Both the position numbers and the translations under genes were made by a program. A stretch of DNA of 64,000 nt from JAEUNJ01 sp052035955. GTDB taxonomy: Bacteria > Pseudomonadota > Gammaproteobacteria > Burkholderiales > Rhodocyclaceae. Of this stretch, positions 50,607-64,000 are shown piece after piece. Location: positions 1 through 64,000 of the forward strand of contig JBPOHD010000001.1 in NCBI GenBank assembly GCA_052035955.1, read 5' to 3'. A model generated the notes under the pieces. That model searched no databases and had not been told where the DNA came from. It saw nothing but the letters and a program-made list of their open reading frames with translations. How positions within the stretch are numbered: position 1 is the stretch's first letter; every line of letters begins with the position of its first letter.

Positions 50607-51734
50607 TCAGCCCCCGGGGTGGCAGAGCAGGCTGCTGTTGGACTCGCCCGCCACGGCCATCCGGTCGAGTTCCTGGAGCACCGTCATGCTGGCGGCCTCC
50701 ATGCCGGCCAGTTCGGCCAGCGCCCCCTCGTGGTCGTCCCGGGCGTGACGTTCGAGCGCCGTGATCCCGCACTGGTGCACGCGGATGTGGGCCGGTTCGA
50801 TTTCCCGGTAGCCCGGCAAGGCGGAGAAGCAGTCGCGGCCGTCGCCCTCGTAGTACCAGCGGCCGAGCCGGCAGGCCCGGTGGTCGGCGAAGTCGCCTGC
50901 GGCCTTGGTGGACAGCCCGGCCAGGACCCGATAGATCTCGAACTTGAAGACCAGGTGATCCACCTTCGCCAGCTCGGCGAAGCTGCGCAGGGCACTGGCC
51001 GAGATGGCGCCTTCCATCTGGTTGGACAGGGTGAGCAGGGACTGCATGTCCTCCGTGGCCTTGAGGCCGTCCTGGCTGAAGGCCAGGGCGCTCTGCGCGT
51101 GGTCCTCCATGATCCGCTTCGACTGCAGGGCCTCCTGCTGGATGTTGCCGACCAGGCCGGCGATCTCGTTGGTGGCCTGGGCGGTGCGCTCGGCGAGCTT
51201 GCGCACCTCGTCGGCGACGACGGCGAAGCCGCGCCCGCTCTCCCCGGCCCGGGCCGCCTCGATGGCCGCATTGAGGGCCAGCAGGTTGGTCTGGTCGGCG
51301 ATCTCCTTGATCAGCTGGACGATGCCGCCGATCTGGTCCACCCGGTGGTTCAGGGATTCGACGCTGCTGGCGCTTTCCCGGGTCTTCTCGGACATGCGGC
51401 GCAGGTTGTCGACGATCTTCTGCATCGCCGCGCGGCTGATCCCCGAAGTGGTGGCCGCCTGGATGGCGCTGCCCTTCTCGGCCTGCAGGCTGGTCGCCAG
51501 CCCGGCCAGGGATTTCTGGAACTCGCCCAGGGAGGTTGCGAAGGACTGCAGCTTCTGGAACAGCCCGGCATAGAGCTCGCACTGGCGGGCCCCATGGGCC
51601 AGGGTCTCGGCCCTGGCCAGGCGCTGCTCCAGTTCAGCCCGCCCGGCCCGGGCCTGCCGGTTCTCGTTCTCCAGGTCCGCGATGCGTTCCTGCTGTTCGC
51701 GGACGGTGCGCTTCAGGTGCGATTGGAATAGCAT
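50607..51734 (-). CDS. Soluble chemoreceptor with CZB zinc-binding domain
   Basis: 375 residues. An N-terminal coiled coil leads into an MCP signalling domain (QTNLLALNAAIEAARAGESG, GFAVVADEVRKLAERT). A C-terminal CZB domain (DHLVFKFEIYRVLAG, DHRACRLGRWYYEGDG, and the later His of HIRVHQCG) carries the zinc ligands (His, Cys, His, His). No membrane helix is seen. ATG 51734 has GGAGG at proper spacing; the ATG at 51740 abuts it. It is 32 nt after the hybrid kinase gene. Confidence 0.88.
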   Translation of the reverse strand: MLFQSHLKRTVREQQERIADLENENRQARAGRAELEQRLARAETLAHGARQCELYAGLFQKLQSFATSLGEFQKSLAGLATSLQAEKGSAIQAATTSGISRAAMQKIVDNLRRMSEKTRESASSVESLNHRVDQIGGIVQLIKEIADQTNLLALNAAIEAARAGESGRGFAVVADEVRKLAERTAQATNEIAGLVGNIQQEALQSKRIMEDHAQSALAFSQDGLKATEDMQSLLTLSNQMEGAISASALRSFAELAKVDHLVFKFEIYRVLAGLSTKAAGDFADHRACRLGRWYYEGDGRDCFSALPGYREIEPAHIRVHQCGITALERHARDDHEGALAELAGMEAASMTVLQELDRMAVAGESNSSLLCHPGG

Positions 51735-51766
51735 GGCCATCCTCCTTTTCCAGCCCCTTCCCTATC

Positions 51767-56146
<4,380 letters not shown>

Positions 56147-56438
56147 GGCGCGATGCCGTTTGACTGCGGCAAGGCCGGCCGATTGCACAGGGGGGACCGA
56201 CGTGCCGGTGGGGCGCGCAGGGGGATGCCGGGGACGCGGGCGTTCGGCGACATGGCCTTCTCTGGCACTCGCGGGGACGGTCGTGGGCTCGGAGGACTGC
56301 CGCGATGCAGCATCATTTAATCCCCGAATCAACCCGATTGGAATTGGGGGCAATGCCTACGTGGCAGCACTTATGAGGGCGGGATGGCGCCCCGGCCGGC
56401 GCGCGCCGCATCCCCGGCCGCGCCCATGGGCCGGCGGC

Positions 56439-57071
56439 CTAGCCCAGCCCGAGGAGGTCGTGCAGGGTGACGCCCAGGGATTCCGCCAGGGTATGCAATT
56501 CGACGAGGGATTTCACGCCGAGCTTGAGGACGACGCGGGACCGGTGCACCTCCACCGTGCGGGGACTGATGTCGAGCTGCTCCGCGATGGCCTTGTTGGA
56601 GGTGCCGATGATGGCCAGGGCGAGGATTTCGCGCTCGCGTCCGGTCAGCGCCGCCATGCCGGCGCGGAAGCGGGCGCCGAGCGCCGCCGCGCGCCGGTCG
56701 CGCTCGGCCGTGTCTAGGGCCGCATGGACCCGCTCGACGAGCTGGCCGCCGTCCACCGGCTTGGTCATGAAATCCACGGCACCCGAGCGCATGGCCCGGG
56801 CGGTGGTCGGCACGTCGCCGAAGGCGGAGAGGAAGATGATGGGCATGCGGCTGCCGCGGCGGGCCAGTTCCTCCTGGGCCGCGAGGCCGTCCATGCCCGG
56901 CATGCGCAGGTCCAGGACCACGCAGCCGGTCCGCTCCGGATCCCAGGCGGCGAGGAAGGATTCCGCGTCGCCGTGGCACTCGTGGCGGATGCCGGCGGTT
57001 TCCAGCAGCATCGAGACGCCGGCCCGCACGGCCGCGTCGTCGTCCACCACGAAGACGGTGGGCGGGCTCAC
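56439..57071 (-). CDS. FixJ/NarL-type response regulator
   Basis: 210 residues. Receiver with FVVDDD, phospho-Asp region VVLDLRMPGMDG and VDFMTKPVDG. The C-terminal LuxR-type helix-turn-helix is TGREREILALAIIGTSNKAI then LDISPRTVEVHRSRV, as in FixJ/TodT. GTG start at 57071. Partner of the soluble PAS kinase at 57142. Target genes unknown. The 292-bp gap to the kinase at 56146 has an imperfect hairpin near 56325-56351. Confidence 0.92.
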   Translation of the reverse strand: MSPPTVFVVDDDAAVRAGVSMLLETAGIRHECHGDAESFLAAWDPERTGCVVLDLRMPGMDGLAAQEELARRGSRMPIIFLSAFGDVPTTARAMRSGAVDFMTKPVDGGQLVERVHAALDTAERDRRAAALGARFRAGMAALTGREREILALAIIGTSNKAIAEQLDISPRTVEVHRSRVVLKLGVKSLVELHTLAESLGVTLHDLLGLG

Positions 57072-57141
57072 CGGGCTACCCTCCCCCCGGGAGGGGTGGA
57101 CACGGTTCGCCGCTGCGCGGCCCCATGTTCTTGCGGTGTGT

Positions 57142-59826
57142 TCATGCCAGGGGCAGGGTGAAGTGGAAGGCGGCGCCGCCGCCGGGGGCGGGCTCGTGCC
57201 ACAGTCGCCCGTCGTTGGCCTGGAGCAGGGAACGGCTGATGGCCAGGCCCATGCCGATGCCGCCGGGCTTGGTGGTGAAGAAGGGCTGGAACAGTCGTTT
57301 CACGTTTTCTGGGGAAAGGCCGGGACCCGGGTCGATGACGCTCAATTGCGCCATTGTGCCATCCACGGCCAGATGCACCTCGATGATCCCCTTCCCGTCC
57401 GGCATGGCCGCCACCGCATCGACGGCGTTGCGCAGCAGGTTCACCAGGGCCTTTTCCACCTGGAGGCGGTGCGCCCGCACGGAAATCGCCGCCGGACCTG
57501 CGTCGATGGTGATGTCAATCCGGCGGCCCGCATCGGCCGCCACCAGGGCCGCCGCGTCCTCGGCCAGGGAACGCAGGTCGATGGCCTCCGGCGTGCCTTC
57601 CGGGTGGCGGAAGGAGGACAGCAGCTCCTTGACCACGGTGCCGGCCCGGGCCGCCTGTTCGGTCATGCCGGCCAGGGCGTCGGCCAGCCGGGGCGGTGCC
57701 GCGTCCCAGTCGGCAAGCATGCGCCTGGCCGCCTCGCCGTAGGTGGTGATGGCGTTCAGGGGCTGGTTGATGTCGTGGGCAATCGCTGCGGCCGTCTGGC
57801 CAGCGGCCTGCCATTCGAGCATCTGCCAGAGTTCGGTGCGCAGGGCGGCGATCTTGGCTTCCGCCTGCTTGCGCTCGGAGATGTCCCGGGTGACCACGTG
57901 GGTGGACGGCAGGCCATCCCGGAGGACGGGAGCCGACGACGCCTCGACCTCCACGAGGCTGCCGTCGAGCCGGCGCAGCCTGATCTCGCGTGGCGGGTTT
58001 CCGAGCCCGCTCCTCGCCCGGGCGACCCGCTTCCGCACCAGGTCGTGGAAGTCGGGATGGATGAAGTCGAAGACGTTGCGGCCGATCAGCTGGTCGGCCG
58101 TCCCGGCGCCGAGCATGCGGACCCCTGCATCGTTGACGACGGAAAGGCGTCCGTCGGTGATGACCCAAACGGGATCCGGAGAGCTTTCCACCAGGCTGCG
58201 GTAGCGGGCCTCGCTGGCCTGCAGTTGCAGCGCCGCCTCCTTCTGCCGGGTGATGTCCACCAGGGTGCCGACGGCCCGGCGGGGCCTGCCCTCCCGGCCG
58301 GCGTCCATGGCCCGGCCCCGGTCGAGGACCCAGATCCACTGTCCGTCCCGGTGGCGCATCCGGTATTCGGCCTCGAAATGGCCGCCTTCGCGGCCCGTCG
58401 CCGCCTCGCCATTCGCCAGCACGCCGGGAAGGTCGTCGGGGTGGATCCGGGAGAGCCACTCCCGCATGTCGAAGCCGGTCTCACCGGGAGGGTCACCGAG
58501 CATCTCCAGGTAGCGCCGATTGACGAGCGACCTGCCGCTCTCCAGGTCGGTGTCGTAGGTGCCCAGGTTGCCGCCGGCCAGGGCCAGCGCCAGTCGTTCA
58601 TGGACCGCCGCCAGTTCCTGCCCGGCCCGCCTGCTCGCCGTGATGTCGTGCAGGGTGACATGGACCTCGATCGGGCGCCCGTCGCCGCCCAGGCGGGGGA
58701 TGGCATTGACGGTCATCCAGACGAATTCGCCGCGCCGGGGGTTGAAGACGCCGGCCACCTGCCCCGTCACCGGCTTGCCGGTGCGCAGGGCCACCATGGA
58801 CGGATGCTCGTCGGGGGGCAAGGGGGAGCCGTCCTCGCGGACGACCCGCCACGCGGGATGCACGGACGTCCTGCCCAGGAACTCTTCCCGCGTCAGGCCG
58901 AGGAGTTCGAGGCCCGCCGGATTGATGTCCTGCAGGGTGCCGTCGGCCCCTTGCAGGAAGGCGCCCTGGGCCATGGAGTCGAACAACTGGCGGTAGCGGG
59001 CCTCGCTTTCCCGCAGCGCCGCCTCCGCCCGATGCCGCGCCCCGACGTCGCGGATCGTCGTGCTGGTGCGCAGCGCGCCGGTCCGGTCCGTGAACACGGA
59101 CGACGAGGTCTCGCCGGGAAAGAGGCTGCCATCGCGGCGGCGGTAGCGGAGTTTGCCGTGGAAGCGGCCCGTGCGCGCCCGTTCCCCGATTCCGGCGGCC
59201 AGGCGGGGATCGGTGGCATCGACCAGGTCGTCGCGGCGGGCCCGGGCCATTTCCGCCGCCGTTCGCCCGAACATCGCGCAGGCGGCCGGATTGGCCGCCA
59301 GGACGCCGCCGTCCGGCGAGGTCAGCAGCACCGCATCCAGGCTGTTGTCCACGAGCGCCGCGTAGCGGTCCCGGCTCTCGCGCAGGGCGTCGGCATCGGC
59401 CCGCCGCTGCGTGACGTCCCAGTGGGTGACCAGGCAAGCCGCGTCGCCGACGTCCAGGGGTGTGGCCTCCAGGACGAACCAGCGCTCTGCCCCGGGACCA
59501 TGGCAAGGGTATTCCAGGGTGTAGCGGTCCGCCCGCCCGGCCAGCACGGCCTCGATGCCCCGGGCCGCCTCCAGGCCCTGGTCGGCGCCGAGTCCGACGC
59601 AGCGGCGGCAGGTGTCCAGGTAGTTCGCGCCGACGCCGGAACCGGCCAGGCGAAGGCAGGAGGGGCCGCAGTGGGCGTCGGAGAAATCCTGCCAGGCGGC
59701 ATTGACGGCGACGATGGTGCCCCGACGGTCGAGGATCGCCGTGTGGGCGGGAATGGCGTCGAGCAGCGCCCGGGCCAGTCCGGTGGGGACGGCACCAGGG
59801 GTCTCTTCCGCGCTCGATGGGTCCAC
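57142..59826 (-). CDS. Soluble multi-PAS sensor kinase
   Basis: 894 residues with no membrane helix. Four to five PAS domains (residues ~20-660) include a CxxC (TCRRCVG) and Cys near residues 53-57 in the first, and several ITxRK-type linkers. The kinase core is GQTAAAIAHDINQPLNAITT (phospho-His ~residue 690) with ATPase (DPGPGLSPENVKRLFQPFFT, GGIGMGLAIS). This FixL-like output pairs with the FixJ-type regulator 70 nt downstream. The ligand (O2, redox or aromatic) cannot be told. Confidence 0.91.
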   Translation of the reverse strand: MDPSSAEETPGAVPTGLARALLDAIPAHTAILDRRGTIVAVNAAWQDFSDAHCGPSCLRLAGSGVGANYLDTCRRCVGLGADQGLEAARGIEAVLAGRADRYTLEYPCHGPGAERWFVLEATPLDVGDAACLVTHWDVTQRRADADALRESRDRYAALVDNSLDAVLLTSPDGGVLAANPAACAMFGRTAAEMARARRDDLVDATDPRLAAGIGERARTGRFHGKLRYRRRDGSLFPGETSSSVFTDRTGALRTSTTIRDVGARHRAEAALRESEARYRQLFDSMAQGAFLQGADGTLQDINPAGLELLGLTREEFLGRTSVHPAWRVVREDGSPLPPDEHPSMVALRTGKPVTGQVAGVFNPRRGEFVWMTVNAIPRLGGDGRPIEVHVTLHDITASRRAGQELAAVHERLALALAGGNLGTYDTDLESGRSLVNRRYLEMLGDPPGETGFDMREWLSRIHPDDLPGVLANGEAATGREGGHFEAEYRMRHRDGQWIWVLDRGRAMDAGREGRPRRAVGTLVDITRQKEAALQLQASEARYRSLVESSPDPVWVITDGRLSVVNDAGVRMLGAGTADQLIGRNVFDFIHPDFHDLVRKRVARARSGLGNPPREIRLRRLDGSLVEVEASSAPVLRDGLPSTHVVTRDISERKQAEAKIAALRTELWQMLEWQAAGQTAAAIAHDINQPLNAITTYGEAARRMLADWDAAPPRLADALAGMTEQAARAGTVVKELLSSFRHPEGTPEAIDLRSLAEDAAALVAADAGRRIDITIDAGPAAISVRAHRLQVEKALVNLLRNAVDAVAAMPDGKGIIEVHLAVDGTMAQLSVIDPGPGLSPENVKRLFQPFFTTKPGGIGMGLAISRSLLQANDGRLWHEPAPGGGAAFHFTLPLA

Positions 59827-59952
59827 GGTGCGTCCTCCGGGAGACTCGGCATCCCGGCATGGCGCCGGCGCGCGCCTCGGGAATCCGCTTCGGCCGATTG
59901 TATTCCCCGCCGGCCCGGGTGGAGGGCGGGAGCCTCGCCGCGTCGCCGCCCG

Positions 59953-59992
59953 GGGCGGGTGGGCCGGGTGGGCCGGGTGGGCCGGGCGGGCC
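59953..59992. repeat. Short tandem repeat, unit gggtgggcc
   Basis: About four copies of a 9-bp unit GGGYGGGCC in the 215-bp gap between the divergent PAS kinase and the NAD(P)-binding protein. Simple-sequence tract, perhaps variable in length between strains. Confidence 0.6.
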
Positions 59993-60041
59993 GTGGCGTG
60001 GTCAAATGGGCGCCCATGCCCGCCCGCGAAAGGGAAGCGCG

Positions 60042-60725
60042 ATGACCCGGAAGAAATCCGCCCAGGCTGCCCGCCGGGACGGTGCGACGATCCTGCTGTT
60101 CGGTGCCACCGGGGCCGTCGGCCAGGCGGTGCTCGCCCTGGCCCTGGACGATCCGCGGGTCGGCCGGGTGGTGGCCGTCACCCGCCGGCCCTTGTCCGCC
60201 CGCGAGCGCCTGGACAACCGGGTCGCCGATCCGGCGACCCTGGCCGGCGACGAGGATTGCTGGCGGGCCGACGGCGTGGTCTGCACCCTGGGCACCACCA
60301 TCGCCAAGGCGGGCTCCCGGGCGGCCTTCGCCGCCGTGGACCGGGACCTGGTGCTGCGGCTGGCCCGGCTCGCCCGGCAGGCGGGGGCGAGCCGCTTCGC
60401 GCTGAATTCGTCCCTGGGCGCCGATCCGCGCTCGGGCAACTTCTACCTGCGCACCAAGGGCGAGGCGGAGGCGGGCCTGCGGGCGCTGGGCTACCCGTCC
60501 CTGACCGTCGTCAGGCCCTCGCTGATCGACGCCGAGCGGGCCGAAAGCCGCCCCGGCGAGCGGCTCGGCATCGCCGTCGCGCGGGTGTTCCGGCCGCTGA
60601 TCCCGGCGCGCTACCGGGCCGTGACGCCGGCGGCGATCGCCCGGGCCCTGCTCGACGGCGCCGTGGCGGGACCGCCCGGCGACACGACCATAGAATCGGA
60701 CGCCCTTTCCGCGGCCGCCGGGTAA
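60042..60725 (+). CDS. NAD(P)-binding Rossmann-fold protein (SDR-like)
   Basis: 227 residues. The dinucleotide-binding motif GATGAVGQAVLA is near the N-terminus. Further stretches are VCTLGTTIAKAGSRAAFAAVD, FALNSSLGADPRSGNFYLRTKG (with the YxxxK-like YLRTK) and VVRPSLIDAE. This is the Htatip2/YbjT-like oxidoreductase group; the substrate is not known. ATG 60042 has GGGAAGCGCG upstream. Confidence 0.85.
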   Translation: MTRKKSAQAARRDGATILLFGATGAVGQAVLALALDDPRVGRVVAVTRRPLSARERLDNRVADPATLAGDEDCWRADGVVCTLGTTIAKAGSRAAFAAVDRDLVLRLARLARQAGASRFALNSSLGADPRSGNFYLRTKGEAEAGLRALGYPSLTVVRPSLIDAERAESRPGERLGIAVARVFRPLIPARYRAVTPAAIARALLDGAVAGPPGDTTIESDALSAAAG

Positions 60726-60898
60726 AGGTCTTGCGGGGGTGGGGGGGGCGGGCGACACGGCCACGCCGGCGGCGGAAGCCGTATAGTGCGCACCGAGAAG
60801 ACGGGGCGGGGGCGCTCCCCGCATCCCGCCGAAACGGGGAGGCCGGGGTGACCCGGTCAGGGACCGCCGGCCGGCGGTCGAAGGCGGAATCAGGACGG

Positions 60899-62923
60899 AT
60901 GACTCGATACCAGGCGAAGCGATCGGCGCCCGTGGCCGGCAGGCGCGCCACCCTGTACGGGCTCGCCCTGGCCGCCCTGGCCTGGGGCCCCGCCGTCGCC
61001 CTGGCCGACGAACTGCCGGACCTGGACCTGGAAGCCCTGCTCCAGGCGCGTGTCATCCGCACGCCGAAGTTCGCGGTCAATGCCGAGACGACGCCGTCCT
61101 CGATCTCGCTGCTGACCCGGCAGGACATCCGGACCTTCGGCTGGCGGACCCTCGCCGATGCCCTGCGCACCCTGAACGGCTACACCGTCACCAACGACCA
61201 CACCTATGCCTACGTCGGGGTCCGGGGTGTTTCGGCACCCGGCGACTACCGCTCGCGCCTGCAGTTGCTCATCGACGGCATCCCGGTGAACGAGAACCTC
61301 TACGGCAGCGCCAACATCGACAATTCCTTCCCGCTCGACCTCGACCTGGTGGACCGGATCGAGGTGGTGCGGGGGCCGAGTGCTTCCGTGTACGGCGGCG
61401 ACTCCCTGTTCGGCGTGATCAACGTCGTGACGCGCAGCGGCGCCGCCGTCGGCGGCACCGAGATCGCCGCCAGCCTGGGCAGCGGCCGGGCCGGGGAACT
61501 GCGCGCCAGCTGGGGCGGGCTCACCGCCGGCGGCGCGGATGTCCTCCTGTCGGCCACGGGCAGCCGCGCCCGGGGCCAGCGCTCTTCCTTCCCGGACCTG
61601 GCGGGCGCCGGCATCGGCACGGAGGCGGAGCACGTGGAGGGCGACCGGGTCGGCAAGTTCTTCGGGCGCGTCAAGGCGGGCGGCTGGCGGGCGACCCTGG
61701 TCCATTCGGAGCGCGATCGCACCGTCCCCACCGGGAGCTTTGCCACCGAGTTCAACGACGAACGGCATCGGGAAGCCGACATCTACACCCTGGCCGAAGT
61801 CGCCCACGACCTGCAGTTGAACCGCAGCAATTCCGTGCACAACCGGGTCTATGGCGGGCGCTACCTCTACGAGGGAGACTTCCCCTACGTCTACCCGCCC
61901 TTCGTGAAGAACCGGGACCGGGCGACCGGGGCCTGGTGGGGATTCGAGAGCCGCCTGCTCTCCACCGCCTGGCAGGGCCACCGCTGGATCGCCGGCCTGG
62001 AATACCGGAACAATGTCCGCCAGGACCAGCGCAACGACGACGAGGGCGTGGGCTGCTTCGGCACCGGGCCGGCCCCCTGCCTCGAAGACCGCCGCAGCAG
62101 CCGCCAGTGGAGCTTCTATGCCCAGGACGAGATGGAGGTCGGCGACAACACCTACCTGACCCTGGGCCTGCGCCGCGACCGGCTTTCCGAAATGCCCGGC
62201 CACTGGAGCCCCCGCCTCGGCCTGGTCCGGCAGACCGCCGCCGCCGGGACCTTCAAGCTGCTCTATGCCACGGCCTTCAGCGACCCGACCGTCTACCAGC
62301 GCTTCTACAGCACGGCCGGATTCGCGGTCGGGAATCCGGGCCTGATGCCCGAGCGCATGAAGTCCCTGGACCTGACCTGGGAAGGACAGGTCGGACCCCG
62401 CAGCCGGATGTCGGCCTCCCTCTATTTCTTCCGGGTCCGGGACATGCTGGCCCTCGACGCCGCGACGACCCAGACCCGGAACATCCCCGAGGCGACGGCC
62501 AGGGGCTTCGAGGTCGAGTACCTGCACCACTGGGCGGGCGGGGCCGCGGTCCGGGCCGGGTACACGCTGCAATCGGCCAGCCTGGCCGGCGGTTCCCTCG
62601 AGAACATGGCGCGGCACGCCCTCAAGGCCAACCTGGCGCTGCCGCTGGCCGGCGAAGCCTGGAAGGCCGGCCTGGAGGCCCAGGCCATGAGCCGCCGGCG
62701 CACCGGCATGGCCGACGGCCGGGTTCCCGGCCATGCCGTTTTCAATGCGAACGTGCTGCACCGGCCGGCGGGGGCCCGCTGGGACGCCAGCCTCGGCGTC
62801 TACAACCTCACCGACCGGAAATACGCCGACCCCGTCGCCCTGGATGCCACCCTGGGCGGTCCCCGGGACCGGATGGTGCAACTCGGGCGCACCCTGCGCC
62901 TGGCCTTCTCCGCGAGGTTCTGA
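60899..62923 (+). CDS. TonB-dependent outer-membrane receptor
   Basis: 674 residues. Signal peptide to about ALA/DEL, a TonB-box-like start (LDLEALLQARVI), then the plug domain (LADALRTLNGYTVTND, LIDGIPVNENLYG, DRIEVVRGPSASVYGGDSLF). The beta-barrel ends with an aromatic strand (TLRLAFSARF). Substrate unknown. modC lies 80 nt away on the other strand, so a metal or molybdenum-linked cargo is possible, but a siderophore or vitamin is as likely. The 173-bp leader is GC-rich. Confidence 0.9.
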   Translation: MTRYQAKRSAPVAGRRATLYGLALAALAWGPAVALADELPDLDLEALLQARVIRTPKFAVNAETTPSSISLLTRQDIRTFGWRTLADALRTLNGYTVTNDHTYAYVGVRGVSAPGDYRSRLQLLIDGIPVNENLYGSANIDNSFPLDLDLVDRIEVVRGPSASVYGGDSLFGVINVVTRSGAAVGGTEIAASLGSGRAGELRASWGGLTAGGADVLLSATGSRARGQRSSFPDLAGAGIGTEAEHVEGDRVGKFFGRVKAGGWRATLVHSERDRTVPTGSFATEFNDERHREADIYTLAEVAHDLQLNRSNSVHNRVYGGRYLYEGDFPYVYPPFVKNRDRATGAWWGFESRLLSTAWQGHRWIAGLEYRNNVRQDQRNDDEGVGCFGTGPAPCLEDRRSSRQWSFYAQDEMEVGDNTYLTLGLRRDRLSEMPGHWSPRLGLVRQTAAAGTFKLLYATAFSDPTVYQRFYSTAGFAVGNPGLMPERMKSLDLTWEGQVGPRSRMSASLYFFRVRDMLALDAATTQTRNIPEATARGFEVEYLHHWAGGAAVRAGYTLQSASLAGGSLENMARHALKANLALPLAGEAWKAGLEAQAMSRRRTGMADGRVPGHAVFNANVLHRPAGARWDASLGVYNLTDRKYADPVALDATLGGPRDRMVQLGRTLRLAFSARF

Positions 62924-63003
62924 GCCCGTCCCGGGCGTCCGCCGGGCGGATTCCATTCGTCATGGCGCCGGGCCGGCCGCGGATCCCCGGCGGGGCCGCC
63001 GCC

Positions 63004-64000
63004 TCAGAACAGCGCCACCGACTTGATCTGGGCATGGACCGCCGCGCCGACGCGCAGGGCAAGGCGGTCCCGGGAGCGCTGGGTGATGCGGGCGAGCAGC
63101 CGCGTGCCGCCGGCATCGAGGCTGACCATGACCTGGCCGGAAACCTCGGCGAAGCCCGTGACGGTGGCCGGCAGCACGTTGAGGATGCTGGTGTCCTGGT
63201 GGTGGGCGAGGGCCAGGCTGACGTCGCGGGCCGTGATGCGCAGGCGCACCGGCTGGCCGACGGCCTCGCCGCGCCGGGGCACCAGGATCTCGCCCCCCGG
63301 GATGGCCAGGCGTGTCAGGCCGTCGGCATCGTGGCCGGCCACACGGGCTGCCAGCACGGTCCCGGCGCCCTCGTCCTGGGCCAGGGGCAGGTCGAGGCGG
63401 CCGAAGGTCTCGGCGAGGGGTCCGGCGGCCACGGCGCGCCCCGCTTCCAGCACCACCAGGTGGTCGGCCAGGCGGGCCACCTCGTCCACCGAGTGGGTGA
63501 CGTAGAGGACGGGGATGGCCAGTTCGTCGTGGAGGCGTTCCAGGTAGGGCAGGATGCCGCTCTTCCTGGCCGGGTCGAGGGCGGCCAGGGGCTCGTCCAT
63601 GAGCAGGATCTGCGGCCGGGTGAGCAGGGCCCGGGCGATGGCGACGCGCTGCCGCTCGCCGCCGGAGAGCCGGTCCGGCCGCCGTTCGAGCAGGTCGCCG
63701 ATGCCGAGCAGGGCGGTTATCTGGCCGAAGTCCACCCGGCCGATGCCGCCGGCCCGCCGCATGCCGTACTCCAGGTTGCCGCGCACCGTCAGGTGGGGGA
63801 AGAGGCTCGCCTCCTGGAACACGTAGCCCACGGGCCGCCGGTGGGTGGGCAGGAAGACGCCGTCGTCCTGCCAGGTCTCCCCGTTCACGCTCAGGCGCCC
63901 GGCGGCTTTTTCCAGGCCGGCGACGCAGCGCAGCAGCGTCGTCTTGCCGGATCCGGAATGGCCGAAGAGGGCGGTGATGCCGCGGCCGGGAAGGGAGAGG
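63004..64000 (-). CDS. modC: ModC, molybdate ABC transporter ATPase (partial)
   Basis: About 332 C-terminal residues are visible. Walker A FGHSGSGKTT, Q-loop in GYVFQEASLFPHLTVRGNL, signature LSGGERQRVAIARAL, Walker B ILLMDEPLAALDP and H-loop VTHSVDEV. A C-terminal Mop-type domain (TSILNVLPATVTGFAEVSGQ, VHAQIKSVAL) binds molybdate and is diagnostic for ModC. The start lies beyond the window; modA/modB are presumably upstream on the minus strand. It serves Mo uptake for FeMo-co. Confidence 0.94.
   Translation of the reverse strand, partial: LSLPGRGITALFGHSGSGKTTLLRCVAGLEKAAGRLSVNGETWQDDGVFLPTHRRPVGYVFQEASLFPHLTVRGNLEYGMRRAGGIGRVDFGQITALLGIGDLLERRPDRLSGGERQRVAIARALLTRPQILLMDEPLAALDPARKSGILPYLERLHDELAIPVLYVTHSVDEVARLADHLVVLEAGRAVAAGPLAETFGRLDLPLAQDEGAGTVLAARVAGHDADGLTRLAIPGGEILVPRRGEAVGQPVRLRITARDVSLALAHHQDTSILNVLPATVTGFAEVSGQVMVSLDAGGTRLLARITQRSRDRLALRVGAAVHAQIKSVALF

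Noticed and set aside
60726..60898. Cobalamin riboswitch before the TonB receptor
   Set aside because: A fragment (GTCAGGGACCGCC) recalls the B12 box, but the conserved core (CGCAACTG, GCCACTG) is missing and the leader is short.

Overview
The window is about 70% G+C and carries most of a nitrogen-fixation (nif) cluster from a free-living diazotrophic proteobacterium. Gene content points to a betaproteobacterium of the Rhodocyclales (Azoarcus/Azospira/Rhodocyclus-like): NifT, NafY-type NifY, the LRV iron-sulfur protein, NifO, a Shethna-type FeSII protein and DraT/DraG, together with PEP-CTERM proteins. The family placement is an inference. No rRNA, tRNA, CRISPR array, transposase or phage gene was seen.

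Layout. (1) 1-2026, minus: iscA-nifU-nifS, with nifS running off the left edge. (2) 2246-6037, minus: nifN-nifX-NifX-associated protein-CCE_0567-like protein-ferredoxin III-two unknown proteins. (3) 6150-9187: an island of two PEP-CTERM secreted proteins, two arrays of a 91-bp tandem repeat and one unknown secreted protein. The island separates nifN from nifE, which are normally adjacent. (4) 9282-10706, minus: nifE. (5) 10829-18576, minus: nifH-nifD-nifK-nifT-ferredoxin-nifY-small protein-LRV protein-unknown protein. (6) draT diverges at 18923. (7) 19971-31968: a non-nif stretch with a queuosine-precursor transporter, an MFS exporter, small envelope proteins, MlaC, an ACP/AMP-ligase/acyltransferase fusion, a Crp-type regulator and a di-heme peroxidase. 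(8) 32109-33431: a SIR2-like protein under a nif-type promoter, followed by a hemerythrin. (9) 33790-36966: a hybrid sensor kinase. (10) 36944-43155, minus: nifB-fdxN-nifO-flavodiiron protein-2Fe-2S ferredoxin-FeSII protein-nifQ-draG. (11) 43301-64000: a LysR regulator, a TerB-like protein and an Alx/TerC transporter, several two-component systems, a NYN-domain protein, a thioredoxin/CcdA pair, a soluble CZB chemoreceptor, a TonB receptor and the start of modC.

Control. Six sites of the NifA type (TGT-N10-ACA) each lie next to a sigma-54 -24/-12 element, in front of iscA, nifN, nifE, nifH, nifB and the SIR2-like gene. This defines one NifA/RpoN regulon; nifA itself and nifV are not in the window.

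Function. NifHDK are the nitrogenase. NifB, NifEN, NifX, NifY, NifQ and NifO build and supply FeMo-co. NifUS and IscA supply Fe-S clusters, the ferredoxins supply electrons, and ModC belongs to molybdate uptake. FeSII, the flavodiiron protein and hemerythrin look like oxygen protection. DraT/DraG switch NifH off and on by ADP-ribosylation. The intergenic gaps of the nif operons are unusually rich in palindromic and tandem repeats.
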